Source: CALBTQ01 sp036725605
GTDB lineage: Bacteria > Lernaellota > Lernaellaia > Lernaellales > Lernaellaceae
Direction of reading: 5' to 3'
Assembly: GCA_036725605.1 (NCBI GenBank)
Contig: DAIMDW010000005.1
Coordinates: 1 to 64,000, forward strand
DNA: 64,000 nucleotides
Of this stretch, positions 43,103 through 53,260 are shown in pieces. The notes under the pieces are model-generated. The model was not told where the DNA came from. It saw only the letters and a list, made by a program, of their open reading frames with translations, and made no database searches. How positions within the stretch are numbered: the stretch's first letter is position 1; each line of letters opens with the position of its first letter. The position numbers were made by a program, and so were the translations under genes.

Positions 43103-44644
43103 ATGAACCTCGAGAAACCGGAATCACGATTCAATTTCAAGCCGCCGCGAATGGACGTGCCGCCGGGCTGGTTGCGGACGTTCTATCGGTGTCTGTTTTA
43201 CTTCCTTTTAATTCCGCCGCCGCTGGCGTGGCTGGAACAGTTGTTGCGCGGACCCACGCACGTTTTGTGGGGACGCGATCTGCTGCTGGAAAACCTGGCC
43301 GGCTACGGTTTCGCCGCCCTCTATCACGTGGCGTTGGGCGCGGTGAAAATCGCGGCGCTGAGCCTGAAGAACATCGTGTTCCTGCCGTTGACCCTGTTGC
43401 GCTACGGTTGGATATCGTTGTTTGTCGCGCTCGCGTTGATCGTATTGCTGGTCTGGCTCAAACGGAAAAAGCGGCTGCGGCTGCCGGCCAAAGGGCTGAG
43501 CAGAACGATTTCCTATGGTTTGTTTTTTATCACCTACTTCGGTCTGTCGACGATCTGGTGGATGCTCGCGGCGTGGCAGACCGAACTGGCCGCCTTGCTC
43601 GGTCTCGCCCTGTTGATCGCCGTGCACCTGCGCGAGCAGATCAAGTACGTGGGCATGTACCTTTGGATTTTCTTGTGGATGATGTTGCCGCTGTTTCTGC
43701 TTGCCGACTTCGCGCAACACCTGACGGCCCGGCCGGTGATGGTCGAGCGATTGCGCGACGGGGCTTGTTACGACGTTGCCTGCAATGAGCGGGACGAATG
43801 CGGGCTTACGCCGGCCGAAACCAAGCAGGCGGAAATGTTCATCGCGGGCAGTTGGCAAGCGTTGACGCAGACCGGCGGACCGCAGCGCCTCGCCGTCGAG
43901 CCGCACGGATCGCGGTTTTTCTTCGCCAACTATCACGCGGGGGAAAATGCGTTGCTGATTCACTCGCCGGGCCGCGATCGCGTGGCGGCGATTCCCGGAT
44001 GCGACAATGCCATCGACGTGAATTACAGTGCGCCGCGCCAAACTGTCACCCTGGCCTGCGAGGCCGGGCGCAGCGTGCAGCGGTACGAGCCGGACGGCGG
44101 GGTGGTGCGTGCGTTGGCGCACACGCGCGGTTTTCCTTATGCGTTGGCGGCGAGCACCACACGGCTTTTCGTCACGCAGGAATTTTTCGTCGGCAAGCTG
44201 GGCGAAGTGGTTCCCGGCGGCGGGCGCGTGACGGCGGTCGATTTGAACACCGGCGCGGTGAGCAAAGAGCGGCGCTTCGGGCTGATCGTCTGGGGCGCGA
44301 CGTGGGAGGAAAACCGCCGCCTGCTTTGGGTGGCCAAACCGCTGACCGGCGAGGTGCTGGCGCTTGACGAGGAGTTGAATATTCTGGCGCGGATCCGCGT
44401 CGATTACGGGCCACGCGATCTGGCGTACGATCCGGGCCGCGATCGCGTGCTGGCCGGCAATTATCTGACCGGCACGATCAGCGTGATTGACGCGGCGACG
44501 AAAAAGAAGCTTATTGAAATACGGCCCGGCAAACCATTTAGCGCCGGGCAATTGCGCGGCGTCCACGTTTCACCGCGCGGCGATCAATACCTGTGCAACG
44601 GCAAGGGATTGCTGCGCCTGATTCGCAAGGACGAACCGCTTTGA
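43103..44644 (+). CDS. Membrane protein with C-terminal beta-propeller
   Basis: A 513-residue protein with about five or six membrane segments in the N-terminal 200 residues and a C-terminal periplasmic domain with YVTN-type propeller blades (VTAVDLNTGAVSKERRF; GEVLALDEELNILARIRV; ISVIDAATKKKLIEIRPG). No enzymatic motif is seen. A truncated gene at 63310 has the same architecture. The gene starts divergently from the lipase gene. The role is unknown; the propeller may sense or bind a ligand. Confidence 0.7.
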   Translation: MNLEKPESRFNFKPPRMDVPPGWLRTFYRCLFYFLLIPPPLAWLEQLLRGPTHVLWGRDLLLENLAGYGFAALYHVALGAVKIAALSLKNIVFLPLTLLRYGWISLFVALALIVLLVWLKRKKRLRLPAKGLSRTISYGLFFITYFGLSTIWWMLAAWQTELAALLGLALLIAVHLREQIKYVGMYLWIFLWMMLPLFLLADFAQHLTARPVMVERLRDGACYDVACNERDECGLTPAETKQAEMFIAGSWQALTQTGGPQRLAVEPHGSRFFFANYHAGENALLIHSPGRDRVAAIPGCDNAIDVNYSAPRQTVTLACEAGRSVQRYEPDGGVVRALAHTRGFPYALAASTTRLFVTQEFFVGKLGEVVPGGGRVTAVDLNTGAVSKERRFGLIVWGATWEENRRLLWVAKPLTGEVLALDEELNILARIRVDYGPRDLAYDPGRDRVLAGNYLTGTISVIDAATKKKLIEIRPGKPFSAGQLRGVHVSPRGDQYLCNGKGLLRLIRKDEPL

Positions 44645-44835
44645 AAATGAACATCGATTCTTGACGCTGTGGACGATCTGCCGTTAAGATCAAGCTCGCC
44701 ATGCGGCTGGATTTTCCAACTATTGGAGTATTCAGCCGGGCGACGCAACCAGGACGGACATCGAGGGAGCAACCGCGCGGCTCCCGCCTTCCGGCTTGAG
44801 ACAACAACGGCACGTACACCGCGAGGGAGAGCGCC

Positions 44836-46485
44836 ATGGCTCACCAAACCTATCCGAAGTTTTTCTCCGACTGCATCACCACGCATGAAGAGGCGATGAA
44901 AAAGCTCGTCGTTCCCGGCGTGCGCCTGGGATCGGGCTTCGCCGTCTCCGAGCCGTACCGCTTCTATCACGATCTGTGGGATCATATTCAGCGTGAGGAC
45001 CTGACCGACATTTCCATTCGTCAGTCGATGTTCATGGGGCCGCACCGCCTGTGCGTGGGCGATGCGCTGCAGGCCGCCGGCATGTTCGATGGACTGAAGA
45101 AAAGCGCCCCCGGATTTCTCAAGGGAGTGGTGCGCCAGGCCAACGCGGCGACCAAGAAAATCGACGGACTGCGCAAGCTGATCGAACACTTCCGCGAGTG
45201 TGAGGAGCGCCGTATTCACTTCGTGTCGCCGTTCATGGGCCCGGCCGAGAACATGGTCATTCCCGACAATCGCCTGACGCGGCTGCTGGCGCCCGAGTAC
45301 GTGGGCCGCAACCGTTCGCGCATGGCGTTCACCGACATGCAGGTCGTGCATTTTCCCGACGGCGTGGCGGGCCTGGCGCGCGATGCGCAGGGCAACCCGC
45401 TTTACGATGTGCTGGCGCTGGTGATGACCCCGCCCAACGAAGAGGGTTACCTGAGTCACGGACCGGGCAACGGCGGCAACGGCACGATGCTGGAAATGTC
45501 GCTCGACGACGAGCGGGTGAAAATTCTGCTGTACGTCAACGAAACGTATCCGTACACCTACGGCTACAACGAGGCGACCAACCACGAGCACATCGACCAC
45601 TTCAAGCTGGCCGCCAAACAAGGCCGGTTGACGGTCGTGCTCGACGATACGCCCGCGCCCGCGTTGCCGGCGGGCAGCATGGACAATCCGTCGGCCGACG
45701 AACTGGCCATCGCCGAGAACGTGGTCAACCACATGGAGGTTTACCGCGAGTTCACCTACGGCCGCGCGATCCAGGTGGGCATCGGCGCGACCGGCGTGCT
45801 GGCGATCAAGAAGCTGCTGGATTCGGGATGGACCGGCCGCAGCTACACCGAAATGCTCGAGCCGTTCACCTACAAGCTCTACGAGGCGGGCAAGATTCAC
45901 GGTTCGCACTTCATCGAACTGGACGGCCGCCGCACCGAACTGGACGGCAAGATGGTTTGCACCTTCACCATGGGCGAGCAAGGCAGCGATTTTTACCAAA
46001 AGCTGCACGAGAACAAAAACGTGATCATCGCGGCCTCGCGGCGGGTGGTCATCCCCGAGGCGTTTTACGGCGGGCTGGGCATCAACAATATTCTTTCGCT
46101 CGATTTCCAGGGGCACATCAATTCCGGTGGGCGCGACAAGAACACCTACAGCGGCATCGGCGGCGCGGCGATGATCATGCGCGGCCTGGCGCAGGGCGGC
46201 GTCGCGTACCTGTGCCTCAAGTCGACGCACCGCACGCCCGAGGGCAAGCTGCGTTCGTCGGTCTTCCCTTTCCTGCCCGAAGGCACGCCGATCAGCGTGA
46301 TCGGCCCGGACATCTTCGGCACGCGCGATAACGCGGCGGTATTCCTGGCCACCGAGCACGGCGTGGCGCAGATCAACGCGCGCACGCAGGGCGAGTACAT
46401 TCGGCAGATCATCTCGGTGGCCGATCCGCGCTTCCGCGACGACTTGAAAAAAGCGGCGTGGGAAGAGTTGCGGGTTAGGGTTTAA
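44836..46485 (+). CDS. Acetyl-CoA hydrolase / CoA-transferase family protein
   Basis: A 549-residue member of the class I acetyl-CoA hydrolase/4-hydroxybutyrate CoA-transferase family. Visible are the HTEM-like motif (SYTEMLEPFTYKLYEAGKI), an NxxxGQ-like DFQGHINSGG with GIGGAAMIMRGLAQGG, and a C-terminal ICEHGVAQ-like EHGVAQINART. The predicted catalytic Glu would lie in the C-terminal half near TMGEQGSDFY, but the assignment is tentative. The reaction transfers or hydrolyses CoA thioesters. GGGAGAG precedes the ATG. Confidence 0.8.
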   Translation: MAHQTYPKFFSDCITTHEEAMKKLVVPGVRLGSGFAVSEPYRFYHDLWDHIQREDLTDISIRQSMFMGPHRLCVGDALQAAGMFDGLKKSAPGFLKGVVRQANAATKKIDGLRKLIEHFRECEERRIHFVSPFMGPAENMVIPDNRLTRLLAPEYVGRNRSRMAFTDMQVVHFPDGVAGLARDAQGNPLYDVLALVMTPPNEEGYLSHGPGNGGNGTMLEMSLDDERVKILLYVNETYPYTYGYNEATNHEHIDHFKLAAKQGRLTVVLDDTPAPALPAGSMDNPSADELAIAENVVNHMEVYREFTYGRAIQVGIGATGVLAIKKLLDSGWTGRSYTEMLEPFTYKLYEAGKIHGSHFIELDGRRTELDGKMVCTFTMGEQGSDFYQKLHENKNVIIAASRRVVIPEAFYGGLGINNILSLDFQGHINSGGRDKNTYSGIGGAAMIMRGLAQGGVAYLCLKSTHRTPEGKLRSSVFPFLPEGTPISVIGPDIFGTRDNAAVFLATEHGVAQINARTQGEYIRQIISVADPRFRDDLKKAAWEELRVRV

Positions 46486-48452
46486 AACGGATCGATGATC
46501 GTCGCGACGCCGTCGGTGAAGGCGCTGGCGAAGAACGAAACCGCCTGCCGCCGCGCGGCGCGCGCAACCGCGTTGGTTTCCAGCAGATGGTTATGCCGAT
46601 AGGTGTCGTACTGGTACACCGCCGGCCCGGCGAAGGGCGCAATGGCGGTCGGCAGTCCGTCAATCGGGCAGTAGATCGGCTCCAGCAGCGTCAGGCCCAG
46701 CGCCCGCGCCAGCTCGCCGCCGCCCGGTCCGCCGATGATGTGATCGTGCGCGGCCATCTGCTGCAGAATGTTCAAGGAAGAACCGCGCGCCAGCACGGCG
46801 GGCGCGAAGCTGTAGGAATCCGCGCCGTCGATGATCGACAGGTACAGGTCGTAGTACAGCCGCCAATCGCCGGGATACTCGAAGTTCAGCCGCCGCGCCG
46901 CGTCGTCCAGCGTCTGGCGCAACATGCGGCCGATCACGTCGTCGTTCTCCCCTTCGAAGACCATCGAGCGCCAATTGGCCGCGCCGACGTTGAGCAGGTA
47001 GGTGTTCACCCGCGGTTCGACCGCCGCCAGAATCGCGCCGTGAATGCTGCCCAGGCTCATGCCCGCGTAGGCGATGCGCGTGACGTCCAGGTCGGCAAGG
47101 CCGTCGCCGCCGCTCGCCGCCGGAGCCAGATCGAGGTCGGCCAGTTCATGCAATAGATACAGCAGCCACATCATGTCGCCGATGCCCTGCCGGTAAGCGT
47201 CGCGCACGCGGCGGGCGTCGGTCAGCGGCGTGGGCAGGTAGGAGCGCATCTGATCGAAGGCCGACAAGCCCAGCGGCGTTTCCATGCGCGCGCCGTGGTG
47301 CGGCCAGTCGATGGCGACCGTGGCGATGCCCGCGGCGGCCAGATCGCGCGCGACCGGTTCGCCGAAGCGGCGGTCCTGCGCCAGGCCGTGCGCGTAGATC
47401 ACCACCGGGTACGGCGGCGTGCCGGATGCCGGCAGCGTCAAGCGCAAGGTGACCTCGTCGTCGTCGTGGATTTGCGGCGCGCCGTGTTCGTCGTAAGTGA
47501 GTAGGCCGTCGTTAAGCCAGCCGATTGTCGCGTAGTTCGTCTCCCACATGGCGTCGATGGCGAGAGATTTGCCCTCGACCTGTCTCCAATCGCCCGCTTG
47601 CGGCGGATCGTCGTCGGCCATGTCGCGCAGTTGTTCGCCCATCGACAGCAGCTCGGGCGTGATCGCCTGGGTGTGGAAGATCGTCGCGCCCACCACGTCG
47701 TCCGGCGAAAGATCCAGGTGCGCGAGCAACTCGGCAAATTGCGGCGCGAGGCGTTGCTGCGCGGCGAGCGTATCGCCATCGGCGGCGACGGAATCGTCGA
47801 GCACGGCGGCCAGGGAAGCCGGTTGTTCGTAGCACATGCTGTCGGTGGTGCGCAGACGCGCGAGGGCCAGGCAGGCGTAGGTCGTGTTCTCGCGCAGGGG
47901 GAAGATCGGCGCGAGGCGCAGCAAATTCCGCTCGGGCAGGTAGCTCGCCTGCACGGCGATCGGCGAGCCGTCGAGCGTGGCGCACAACACGGCGTCGTCC
48001 GGCGAGGGGGCGGTTCCGGTCGGCAGCATGGCGGCGTCGGGCTCGGCGTCCACGGGCAGCCAGATCGGCGTGGAAAGGCCGAAGCCGCTCAGGGTGCTCA
48101 GCCCATCGCGGACGATATGAGCCTTTTCCAGAATCGAAGCGAGAAAGAGTGTGGTTTCGTCGCTGAGGTTCACACGTAGGCCGGTGGGCGAGGATGCGTC
48201 TTCATCGGTGAGCAACGTTGAAGGATAGGGGATGTCGCGCCGGCCGGAGGTCAGGTCGAAGTGAAACGAAATGCCGCTGCGACACGAGGCGGACGAATCG
48301 TCGTCGCCGTCGTCGTCGAGGGCGTCATCATCGCCGGGCAGATCGTCGTCCGACGAATCGTCATCATCGGCGGCGTTGTCGCCGCAGGCCGTCCACAGGA
48401 GCAGGGCCGCGAGCACGGCCCCCAACAGCCGGAACTTCCACAGTGAGCGCAT
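46482..48452 (-). CDS. Large Asp-rich alpha/beta-hydrolase lipoprotein
   Basis: A 656-residue lipoprotein: lipobox LLLWTAC, acidic tract, an N-terminal beta-rich domain (DIPYPSTLLTDEDASSPTG, a pattern of bacterial virulence-lipase N-terminal domains) and an alpha/beta-hydrolase. The oxyanion motif is IYAHGLAQDRR, with the elbow AGMSLGSIHG (Gly-Met-Ser-Leu-Gly) and an acidic/His pair near the end (MAAHDHIIGGPGG). It is likely a secreted esterase or lipase. It overlaps the convergent CoA-transferase gene by 4 bases. Confidence 0.82.
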   Translation of the reverse strand: MRSLWKFRLLGAVLAALLLWTACGDNAADDDDSSDDDLPGDDDALDDDGDDDSSASCRSGISFHFDLTSGRRDIPYPSTLLTDEDASSPTGLRVNLSDETTLFLASILEKAHIVRDGLSTLSGFGLSTPIWLPVDAEPDAAMLPTGTAPSPDDAVLCATLDGSPIAVQASYLPERNLLRLAPIFPLRENTTYACLALARLRTTDSMCYEQPASLAAVLDDSVAADGDTLAAQQRLAPQFAELLAHLDLSPDDVVGATIFHTQAITPELLSMGEQLRDMADDDPPQAGDWRQVEGKSLAIDAMWETNYATIGWLNDGLLTYDEHGAPQIHDDDEVTLRLTLPASGTPPYPVVIYAHGLAQDRRFGEPVARDLAAAGIATVAIDWPHHGARMETPLGLSAFDQMRSYLPTPLTDARRVRDAYRQGIGDMMWLLYLLHELADLDLAPAASGGDGLADLDVTRIAYAGMSLGSIHGAILAAVEPRVNTYLLNVGAANWRSMVFEGENDDVIGRMLRQTLDDAARRLNFEYPGDWRLYYDLYLSIIDGADSYSFAPAVLARGSSLNILQQMAAHDHIIGGPGGGELARALGLTLLEPIYCPIDGLPTAIAPFAGPAVYQYDTYRHNHLLETNAVARAARRQAVSFFASAFTDGVATIIDPF

Positions 48453-48522
48453 GAACTCGCTTCCAGTCTAACAAGCCGACACGCGACATTAACCCAAGCG
48501 CGCGTCCGTGCCAAGACGGGCA

Positions 48523-50451
48523 TTACCTGGCATGTTCGATGCCCTCGATGGCTTCGGGGTTGGCGCAGGAAGCGACATCGCCGAGGTCGGCGCCGAGGAA
48601 CTTCTTTTTGATCACGCCGCGCAGGATTTTCGCCGAGCGCGTTTTGGGCAGTTCGTCGACGAAGTAGACGTGCTTGGGGCGCAGCGTCTTGCCCAGCAGC
48701 TCGACGACCTTGTCCGACAACGCCTTGCGCAATTCTTCCGACTCGACCGTGCCGGATTTGAGCACGGCGAAGCAGACGACGTTTTCGCCCTTGAGTTCGT
48801 CGGGGACGCCGATGGCCGCGACCTCGACGGTGTCGGCGTGTTCCAGCAGCGCCGATTCGATTTCCGCCGGGCCGGTGCGTTTGCCGGCGATCTTGATCGT
48901 GTCGTCGCTGCGCCCGCGTAAAAACCACAGGCCGTCTTCGTCGCGCTCGGCCCAGTCGCCGTGGAACCACACGCCGTCGAAGCGCGCGAAGTAGGTATCC
49001 AGGTAGCGCTGCGGATCGTTGAGGAAGCCCTTGGTCATCGAGGGCGCGGGCTGCTTGCACACGAGGTGGCCGATGCCGGTGGGGATCGAGTTGCCCTCCT
49101 CGTCGAACACGTCCACGTCCATGCCCAGGCCCTGGTGGGCGAGGGTGCAGGGCTTCAACTTCGAAATCGGCAGCGGCGACAGATGGCAGCCGACGATCTC
49201 GGTGCCGCCGGAGATGTTGATGATCGGGCAGCGTTTGCCGCCGGCCTTCTCGAAGAACCACATGTAGCTGTCCGGGTCCCACGGCTCGCCGGTCGAGCCC
49301 AGGTACTTGAGCGACGAGAGATCGTGCTTGTCGATGTACTCGTCGCCGTAGCTCATCAACAGCCGGATGGCCGTCGGGCTGATGCCCAGGGTGACGATCT
49401 TGTGTTTCTCGACCAGTTCCCACAGGCGGTCGGGGTTGGGGTAGTTCGGCGCGCCTTCGTAGATGAAGTATTTGCCGCCGAAGATCTGCACGCCGATCAT
49501 CTCCCACGGCCCCATCATCCAGCCGATGTCGGTGAACCAGAAGAACAGGTCGTCGGGTTTGCAGTCGAAGGCGTAGCCCAGTTCCTTGCCCATTTGCGCC
49601 AGGCAGCCGGCGTGCGTGTGCACGGTGCCCTTGGGTTTGCCGGTGGTGCCCGAGGTGTAGATCATCAGGCAGTAGTCCTCGGCCTCCATGACCTCGGTGG
49701 GCGCTTCGTCGGGCTGATCGGCCAGGAAGTCGTGCCACCAGATGTCGCGACCGGGCGTCATCGGCACGTCGTTGCCGGCCTTCTTGAGCACGATGACCGT
49801 TTCCATCGAATCGACGTTGGCGAGCGCGCGGTCGGCCTCGTTTTTAATCGGCACCGGTTTGTTGCGGCGCAACGCGCCGTCGGCGGTGAACAACGCTTTG
49901 GCGTTGGCGTCTTCCAACCGCGCGGCCAGCGCGGCGGCGCCGAAACCGGAAAAAACCGGAATGGCGACCGCGCCGATTTTCATGATCGCGAAAAAGGCCA
50001 CGACGATCTCCGGGGCCATGGGCATGAAGATGCCCACCATATCGCCTTTGCCCACGCCGCGCGCGCGCAAGGCGTTGGCCGCTTGGCACACCTGGCGGTT
50101 GAGTTCGCCGTAGGTGTAGGTGGTGACGGCGCCTTCCTCGTCTTCATGAATGAACACGATGTCGCCGCTCTTGCCGGCGGCGATGTGGCGGTCGATGCAG
50201 TTGTACACGACGTTGGTTTTGCCGCCGACGAACCACTTCGCCCAGGGGAAGCCGCCTTCCTGCACCTTGGCGTAGGGCTCGTACCATTCGATGCCCAGGT
50301 CCTTGAGCGCGGCGTCCCAGAACCACGAGGTGTCCGCGACGCTTTTTTGCAGCAGCTCTTCGAGCGTTTTGATGCCGTGCTTGCGCATGAAACGCGTCAC
50401 ATTGGATTTTTCCAGATAATCGCCGTACGGTTCCCAAATGAATTTGCTCAT
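48523..50451 (-). CDS. AMP-forming acyl-CoA synthetase (acetyl-CoA synthetase-like)
   Basis: A 642-residue ANL-family ligase activating a carboxylic acid via acyl-AMP to acyl-CoA. Motifs: YTSGTTGKPKGT (ATP grip), ISGGTEIVG, GDWAERDEDG and the C-terminal catalytic Lys in LPKTRSAKILRG. Length and the start (EPYGDYLEKSNVTRFMRKHG) resemble acetyl-/propionyl-CoA or acetoacetate-CoA ligases. The ATG at 50451 is preceded by AGGAAAG; the longer frame starts in a divergent region. It is expected in the cytoplasm. Confidence 0.87.
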   Translation of the reverse strand: MSKFIWEPYGDYLEKSNVTRFMRKHGIKTLEELLQKSVADTSWFWDAALKDLGIEWYEPYAKVQEGGFPWAKWFVGGKTNVVYNCIDRHIAAGKSGDIVFIHEDEEGAVTTYTYGELNRQVCQAANALRARGVGKGDMVGIFMPMAPEIVVAFFAIMKIGAVAIPVFSGFGAAALAARLEDANAKALFTADGALRRNKPVPIKNEADRALANVDSMETVIVLKKAGNDVPMTPGRDIWWHDFLADQPDEAPTEVMEAEDYCLMIYTSGTTGKPKGTVHTHAGCLAQMGKELGYAFDCKPDDLFFWFTDIGWMMGPWEMIGVQIFGGKYFIYEGAPNYPNPDRLWELVEKHKIVTLGISPTAIRLLMSYGDEYIDKHDLSSLKYLGSTGEPWDPDSYMWFFEKAGGKRCPIINISGGTEIVGCHLSPLPISKLKPCTLAHQGLGMDVDVFDEEGNSIPTGIGHLVCKQPAPSMTKGFLNDPQRYLDTYFARFDGVWFHGDWAERDEDGLWFLRGRSDDTIKIAGKRTGPAEIESALLEHADTVEVAAIGVPDELKGENVVCFAVLKSGTVESEELRKALSDKVVELLGKTLRPKHVYFVDELPKTRSAKILRGVIKKKFLGADLGDVASCANPEAIEGIEHAR

Positions 50452-50589
50452 GATTTCTTTCCTGCAAGGAATGGTTGCACTTGAGTAATTGCTTATTATT
50501 ACGGCATGAAAAGCGGAAAAGCAAGGCGTCAACGGATATGAGAGCTATATAAGATAACTATAGCGCCGTCGCGATCCGCGCCGGTCGAA

Positions 50590-50619
50590 TTGACACGGCC
50601 GCGCCAAGACGTGTAGCGT
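50590..50619 (+). promoter_or_regulatory. Candidate promoter for the lipoprotein at 50644
   Basis: TTGACA, 18-base spacer and a weak TAGCGT -10, 25 bases before the ATG. Confidence 0.28.
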
Positions 50620-50643
50620 TTGTCGTGGAGGAGGGCATTTTAA

Positions 50644-51678
50644 ATGAAGCTGACGATGCATCTTTGGTGGAAGCCGGTTCTGCTGCTGGCGGTGGTGTCG
50701 CTGTTTGGTTTCGCCTGCGGCGGCGACGATGACGACGATGACAATAACGATGCCGCCGACGACGAAGCCGACGACGACGACACGAACGCGGACGATGACG
50801 ACGACACGGGCGCTGATGACGACGACGATACGGGCGTGGACGACGATGACGACGACGATGACGCCACTCCGCCGCCGGGATGCGACACCTTGCAGGCCGG
50901 TTGGAACACCGGGTACACCGTCGACGGCGTTCAGCGCGCGTTTTATCTCGATCTGCCCCAGGGCGTATTCGACAGTTGGCCCTGGCCGGTCGTGTTCAAC
51001 TGGCACGGCTATGGCGACACGGCGGCGAACATGCGCACGCTGTTTTCCTCGTACATCAACAACGAGTACATGCCCTTCATCCTGGTGACGATCGAGGATA
51101 CCGGCATGCTGTTGGACTGGGACATTTTCAACGCGATGGATCCGAACAACCGCGAGATCCGTCTGTTCGACGAACTGCTCGCCGAGCTGGACACCTGCTA
51201 CGGCATCGATCCGGAGCGCGTGTACACCACCGGCTTTTCACTGGGTAGCGCCATTGCCTGCATGATGGGCCTGATGCGCAACGAGACGGTCGCGGCGGTG
51301 GCCGGTTGCTCGGGCGGGTACGCGTCGAATCCGGAGAACGTGATTCCCTATTCGATCACCAACTGGCCGGACATGGATGGTGTGTACAACCAGAACCGTT
51401 ATGTCGAAGTGCGCCTGCACGGCGGCGTGCTGGACAACATGATTCTGCCCTTCGGCCAGTACGGTCACAACGACATCGGTTTTCTCAACGAGCACGGCCA
51501 CGACGCGATCGACTGCGTGCACAACTCGATTCACAACATGGGCTTCATGTTCATGAACCCGGAAAACTTCATCGAGTTCTTCTACGATCATCCGCGCGGC
51601 ACGGTCGATTCGCCCTACGCCACCGATGGGCTGCCCGATTCGTTCCCGGATATCTGCACGTTCCATCCGAAGCAGTAG
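50644..51678 (+). CDS. Asp-rich lipoprotein, PHB-depolymerase/feruloyl-esterase-like
   Basis: A 344-residue lipoprotein: FGFAC lipobox, acidic tract with DDDTG units, then a compact esterase domain. The oxyanion region is FNWHGYGDTAANM and the elbow is TTGFSLGSAIA (Gly-Phe-Ser-Leu-Gly), as in LpqC/polyhydroxybutyrate depolymerase-type esterases; acidic (VEVRLHGG) and His (DHPRG) candidates follow. Cys pairs near the end (DICTFHPKQ) could form a disulphide. The substrate is unknown. GGAGGAGGG precedes the ATG. Confidence 0.82.
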   Translation: MKLTMHLWWKPVLLLAVVSLFGFACGGDDDDDDNNDAADDEADDDDTNADDDDDTGADDDDDTGVDDDDDDDDATPPPGCDTLQAGWNTGYTVDGVQRAFYLDLPQGVFDSWPWPVVFNWHGYGDTAANMRTLFSSYINNEYMPFILVTIEDTGMLLDWDIFNAMDPNNREIRLFDELLAELDTCYGIDPERVYTTGFSLGSAIACMMGLMRNETVAAVAGCSGGYASNPENVIPYSITNWPDMDGVYNQNRYVEVRLHGGVLDNMILPFGQYGHNDIGFLNEHGHDAIDCVHNSIHNMGFMFMNPENFIEFFYDHPRGTVDSPYATDGLPDSFPDICTFHPKQ

Positions 51679-51746
51679 GGACGGGCGAGCTCGAAAAACA
51701 ACTCCAGCGACGACGGCGGAAAATAACCGTCCGTCGTTCGTCGCGA

Positions 51747-52178
51747 TTACTCGCCGATTTCCACCAATTCGATGTCGAAAATCAGTTCTTCGCCCGCCAG
51801 ATCATGGTTGGCGTCGATGGTGACGAACTCTTCGGTGACGCCGCTGATGGTCACCACGGTGGTCATGCCGTTGGACAAGCGGGCTTCCAACTGCATGCCG
51901 ATTTCCGGTTCGATTTCCGCGGGCAGATCGCCGCGCTCGACCTGGATGATCAGATCCTCGCTCTTGGCCCCGTACGCTTTTTCCGGCGGGATGTTGATTG
52001 TTTTCGTGTCGCCGACTTCCATGCCGAGCACGCCTTCCTCAAAGCCGGCGATCACCTGTTGTTCACCCACGGTAAAGGCCAGCGGCTCGCCCCCGCGGGA
52101 ACTGTCGAACTGTTCGCCGTTGGTGAGACGACCGGTGTAATGCACCTTGACGGTATCGCCGTTTTTGACCTGTGACAT
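51747..52178 (-). CDS. FKBP-type peptidyl-prolyl isomerase (SlyD-like)
   Basis: A 143-residue prolyl isomerase with the FKBP fold plus the inserted chaperone flap: VKVHYTGRLTNGEQFDSS, then GFEEGVLGMEVGDTKTINIPPEKAYG, then the flap (IIQVERGDLPAEI..) and a closing NHDLAGEELIFDIELVEI. SlyD's His-rich metal-binding tail is absent. No signal peptide is found, so it acts in the cytoplasm on nascent or metal-enzyme proteins. It is convergent with the esterase gene. Confidence 0.88.
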   Translation of the reverse strand: MSQVKNGDTVKVHYTGRLTNGEQFDSSRGGEPLAFTVGEQQVIAGFEEGVLGMEVGDTKTINIPPEKAYGAKSEDLIIQVERGDLPAEIEPEIGMQLEARLSNGMTTVVTISGVTEEFVTIDANHDLAGEELIFDIELVEIGE

Positions 52179-52264
52179 GTTTTCTCGCTTTCTTGTGAAA
52201 GGTTTCCGGGAACTACTTACCCTGGGTGAACTATAAGGAGAGAATGCCGGGCTGACAAGGAGCA

Positions 52265-53260
52265 TCATGGTTGCGGCGGCGACGGACAGGACATGCCCAG
52301 TTCGCCTCGGTGCTCGCGCAGATAATTCGCCACCGCCCGGGCGACCAACGAGTTGGCGAACGCTGTGGGATGCGGATCGAAAATCGAAGCGTTCAGCTTT
52401 TTCGGCGGATGGGCGGCGTAGGAATCCCACACGGCGACCACCTTGAGGTCGTTGGCCTCGAGCATTTCGATCGTCCAGTCGTGCACGGCCCGGAAACGGT
52501 TGAGATGCCGCTTCAACTTGATCGGCCAGGCCAGCCCCAGACACTGCGCCTGGGCGAGGCGACACTCGTTTTTCAATCGATTCAGTTTTGCCTGCTGGTC
52601 GAATTCGTCGGAATATTCGGAGACCAACAGCGCCTCCAAATAATTTTGGTAGTCGCCTTTGTCGCCGATCGTGTTGTTGAGGATCATGATCAACGGCATG
52701 AGCGCCAGCGCCAGCGGCGTGCTCGGCAGGCTCGAAATGGCGTCGTTCTCATACGATTGCGGCGCCAGTTCGAAGACGATCAGGTCCGGGTGATAATCCC
52801 TGATTTTGGTTTTGATCCATTTTGCGTACGCGGCGAGTTTCAATCCGGGCATGCCGAAATTGATCACTTCCACCGGACATGACGAATCCCGGTTCAGCAA
52901 CGCCTCGAGTTGCTTGGGCAGCGTGTTTTCCAGCGTGACCGTTGTGCCGTACATGAAGGAATCGCCGATCATGGCGATGCGAAAAACTCCCGGCGATTTC
53001 TCCTTGGCGTAAAAGCGATCGTGGAGCCCGTTTTTGGTAAGCCGATCCGCCCCGGAGCCGACGAAGGTGAACTCGTCCGGTCCGTGTTCGTTTTCCCGCT
53101 GTTGTCCGTTGATTTGGTCCAGGTGGCCCACGAAATGACCGCTGACGAATTTGATGAAAAAAAATCGTGAAACGAGGGCGAGAAACGGCAATAGGATAAT
53201 CAAGCCGAAAATCAAAACGACGAATTTACGAAATTTCGTGCGTCTTTTTTTCATCAACAT
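52265..53260 (-). CDS. Membrane-anchored SGNH/GDSL hydrolase
   Basis: A 331-residue protein with an N-terminal anchor (KFVVLIFGLIILLPFLALVSRF) and a periplasmic SGNH hydrolase domain. Block I is IAMIGDSFMYG (Gly-Asp-Ser), block V is DPHPTAFAN (Asp-x-x-His). Such proteins esterify or deesterify polysaccharides, for example acetyl groups on cell-surface glycans. It is adjacent to the large GT-C-like protein at 53493, in divergent orientation. The upstream ATG (53260) and an ATG 6 bases later are both possible. Confidence 0.82.
   Translation of the reverse strand: MLMKKRRTKFRKFVVLIFGLIILLPFLALVSRFFFIKFVSGHFVGHLDQINGQQRENEHGPDEFTFVGSGADRLTKNGLHDRFYAKEKSPGVFRIAMIGDSFMYGTTVTLENTLPKQLEALLNRDSSCPVEVINFGMPGLKLAAYAKWIKTKIRDYHPDLIVFELAPQSYENDAISSLPSTPLALALMPLIMILNNTIGDKGDYQNYLEALLVSEYSDEFDQQAKLNRLKNECRLAQAQCLGLAWPIKLKRHLNRFRAVHDWTIEMLEANDLKVVAVWDSYAAHPPKKLNASIFDPHPTAFANSLVARAVANYLREHRGELGMSCPSPPQP

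Noticed and set aside
51679..51746. Hairpin between the esterase and FKBP genes as a terminator
   Set aside because: The stem (ACGACGG with mismatched continuation) has a bulge and no T run, so I did not call it.
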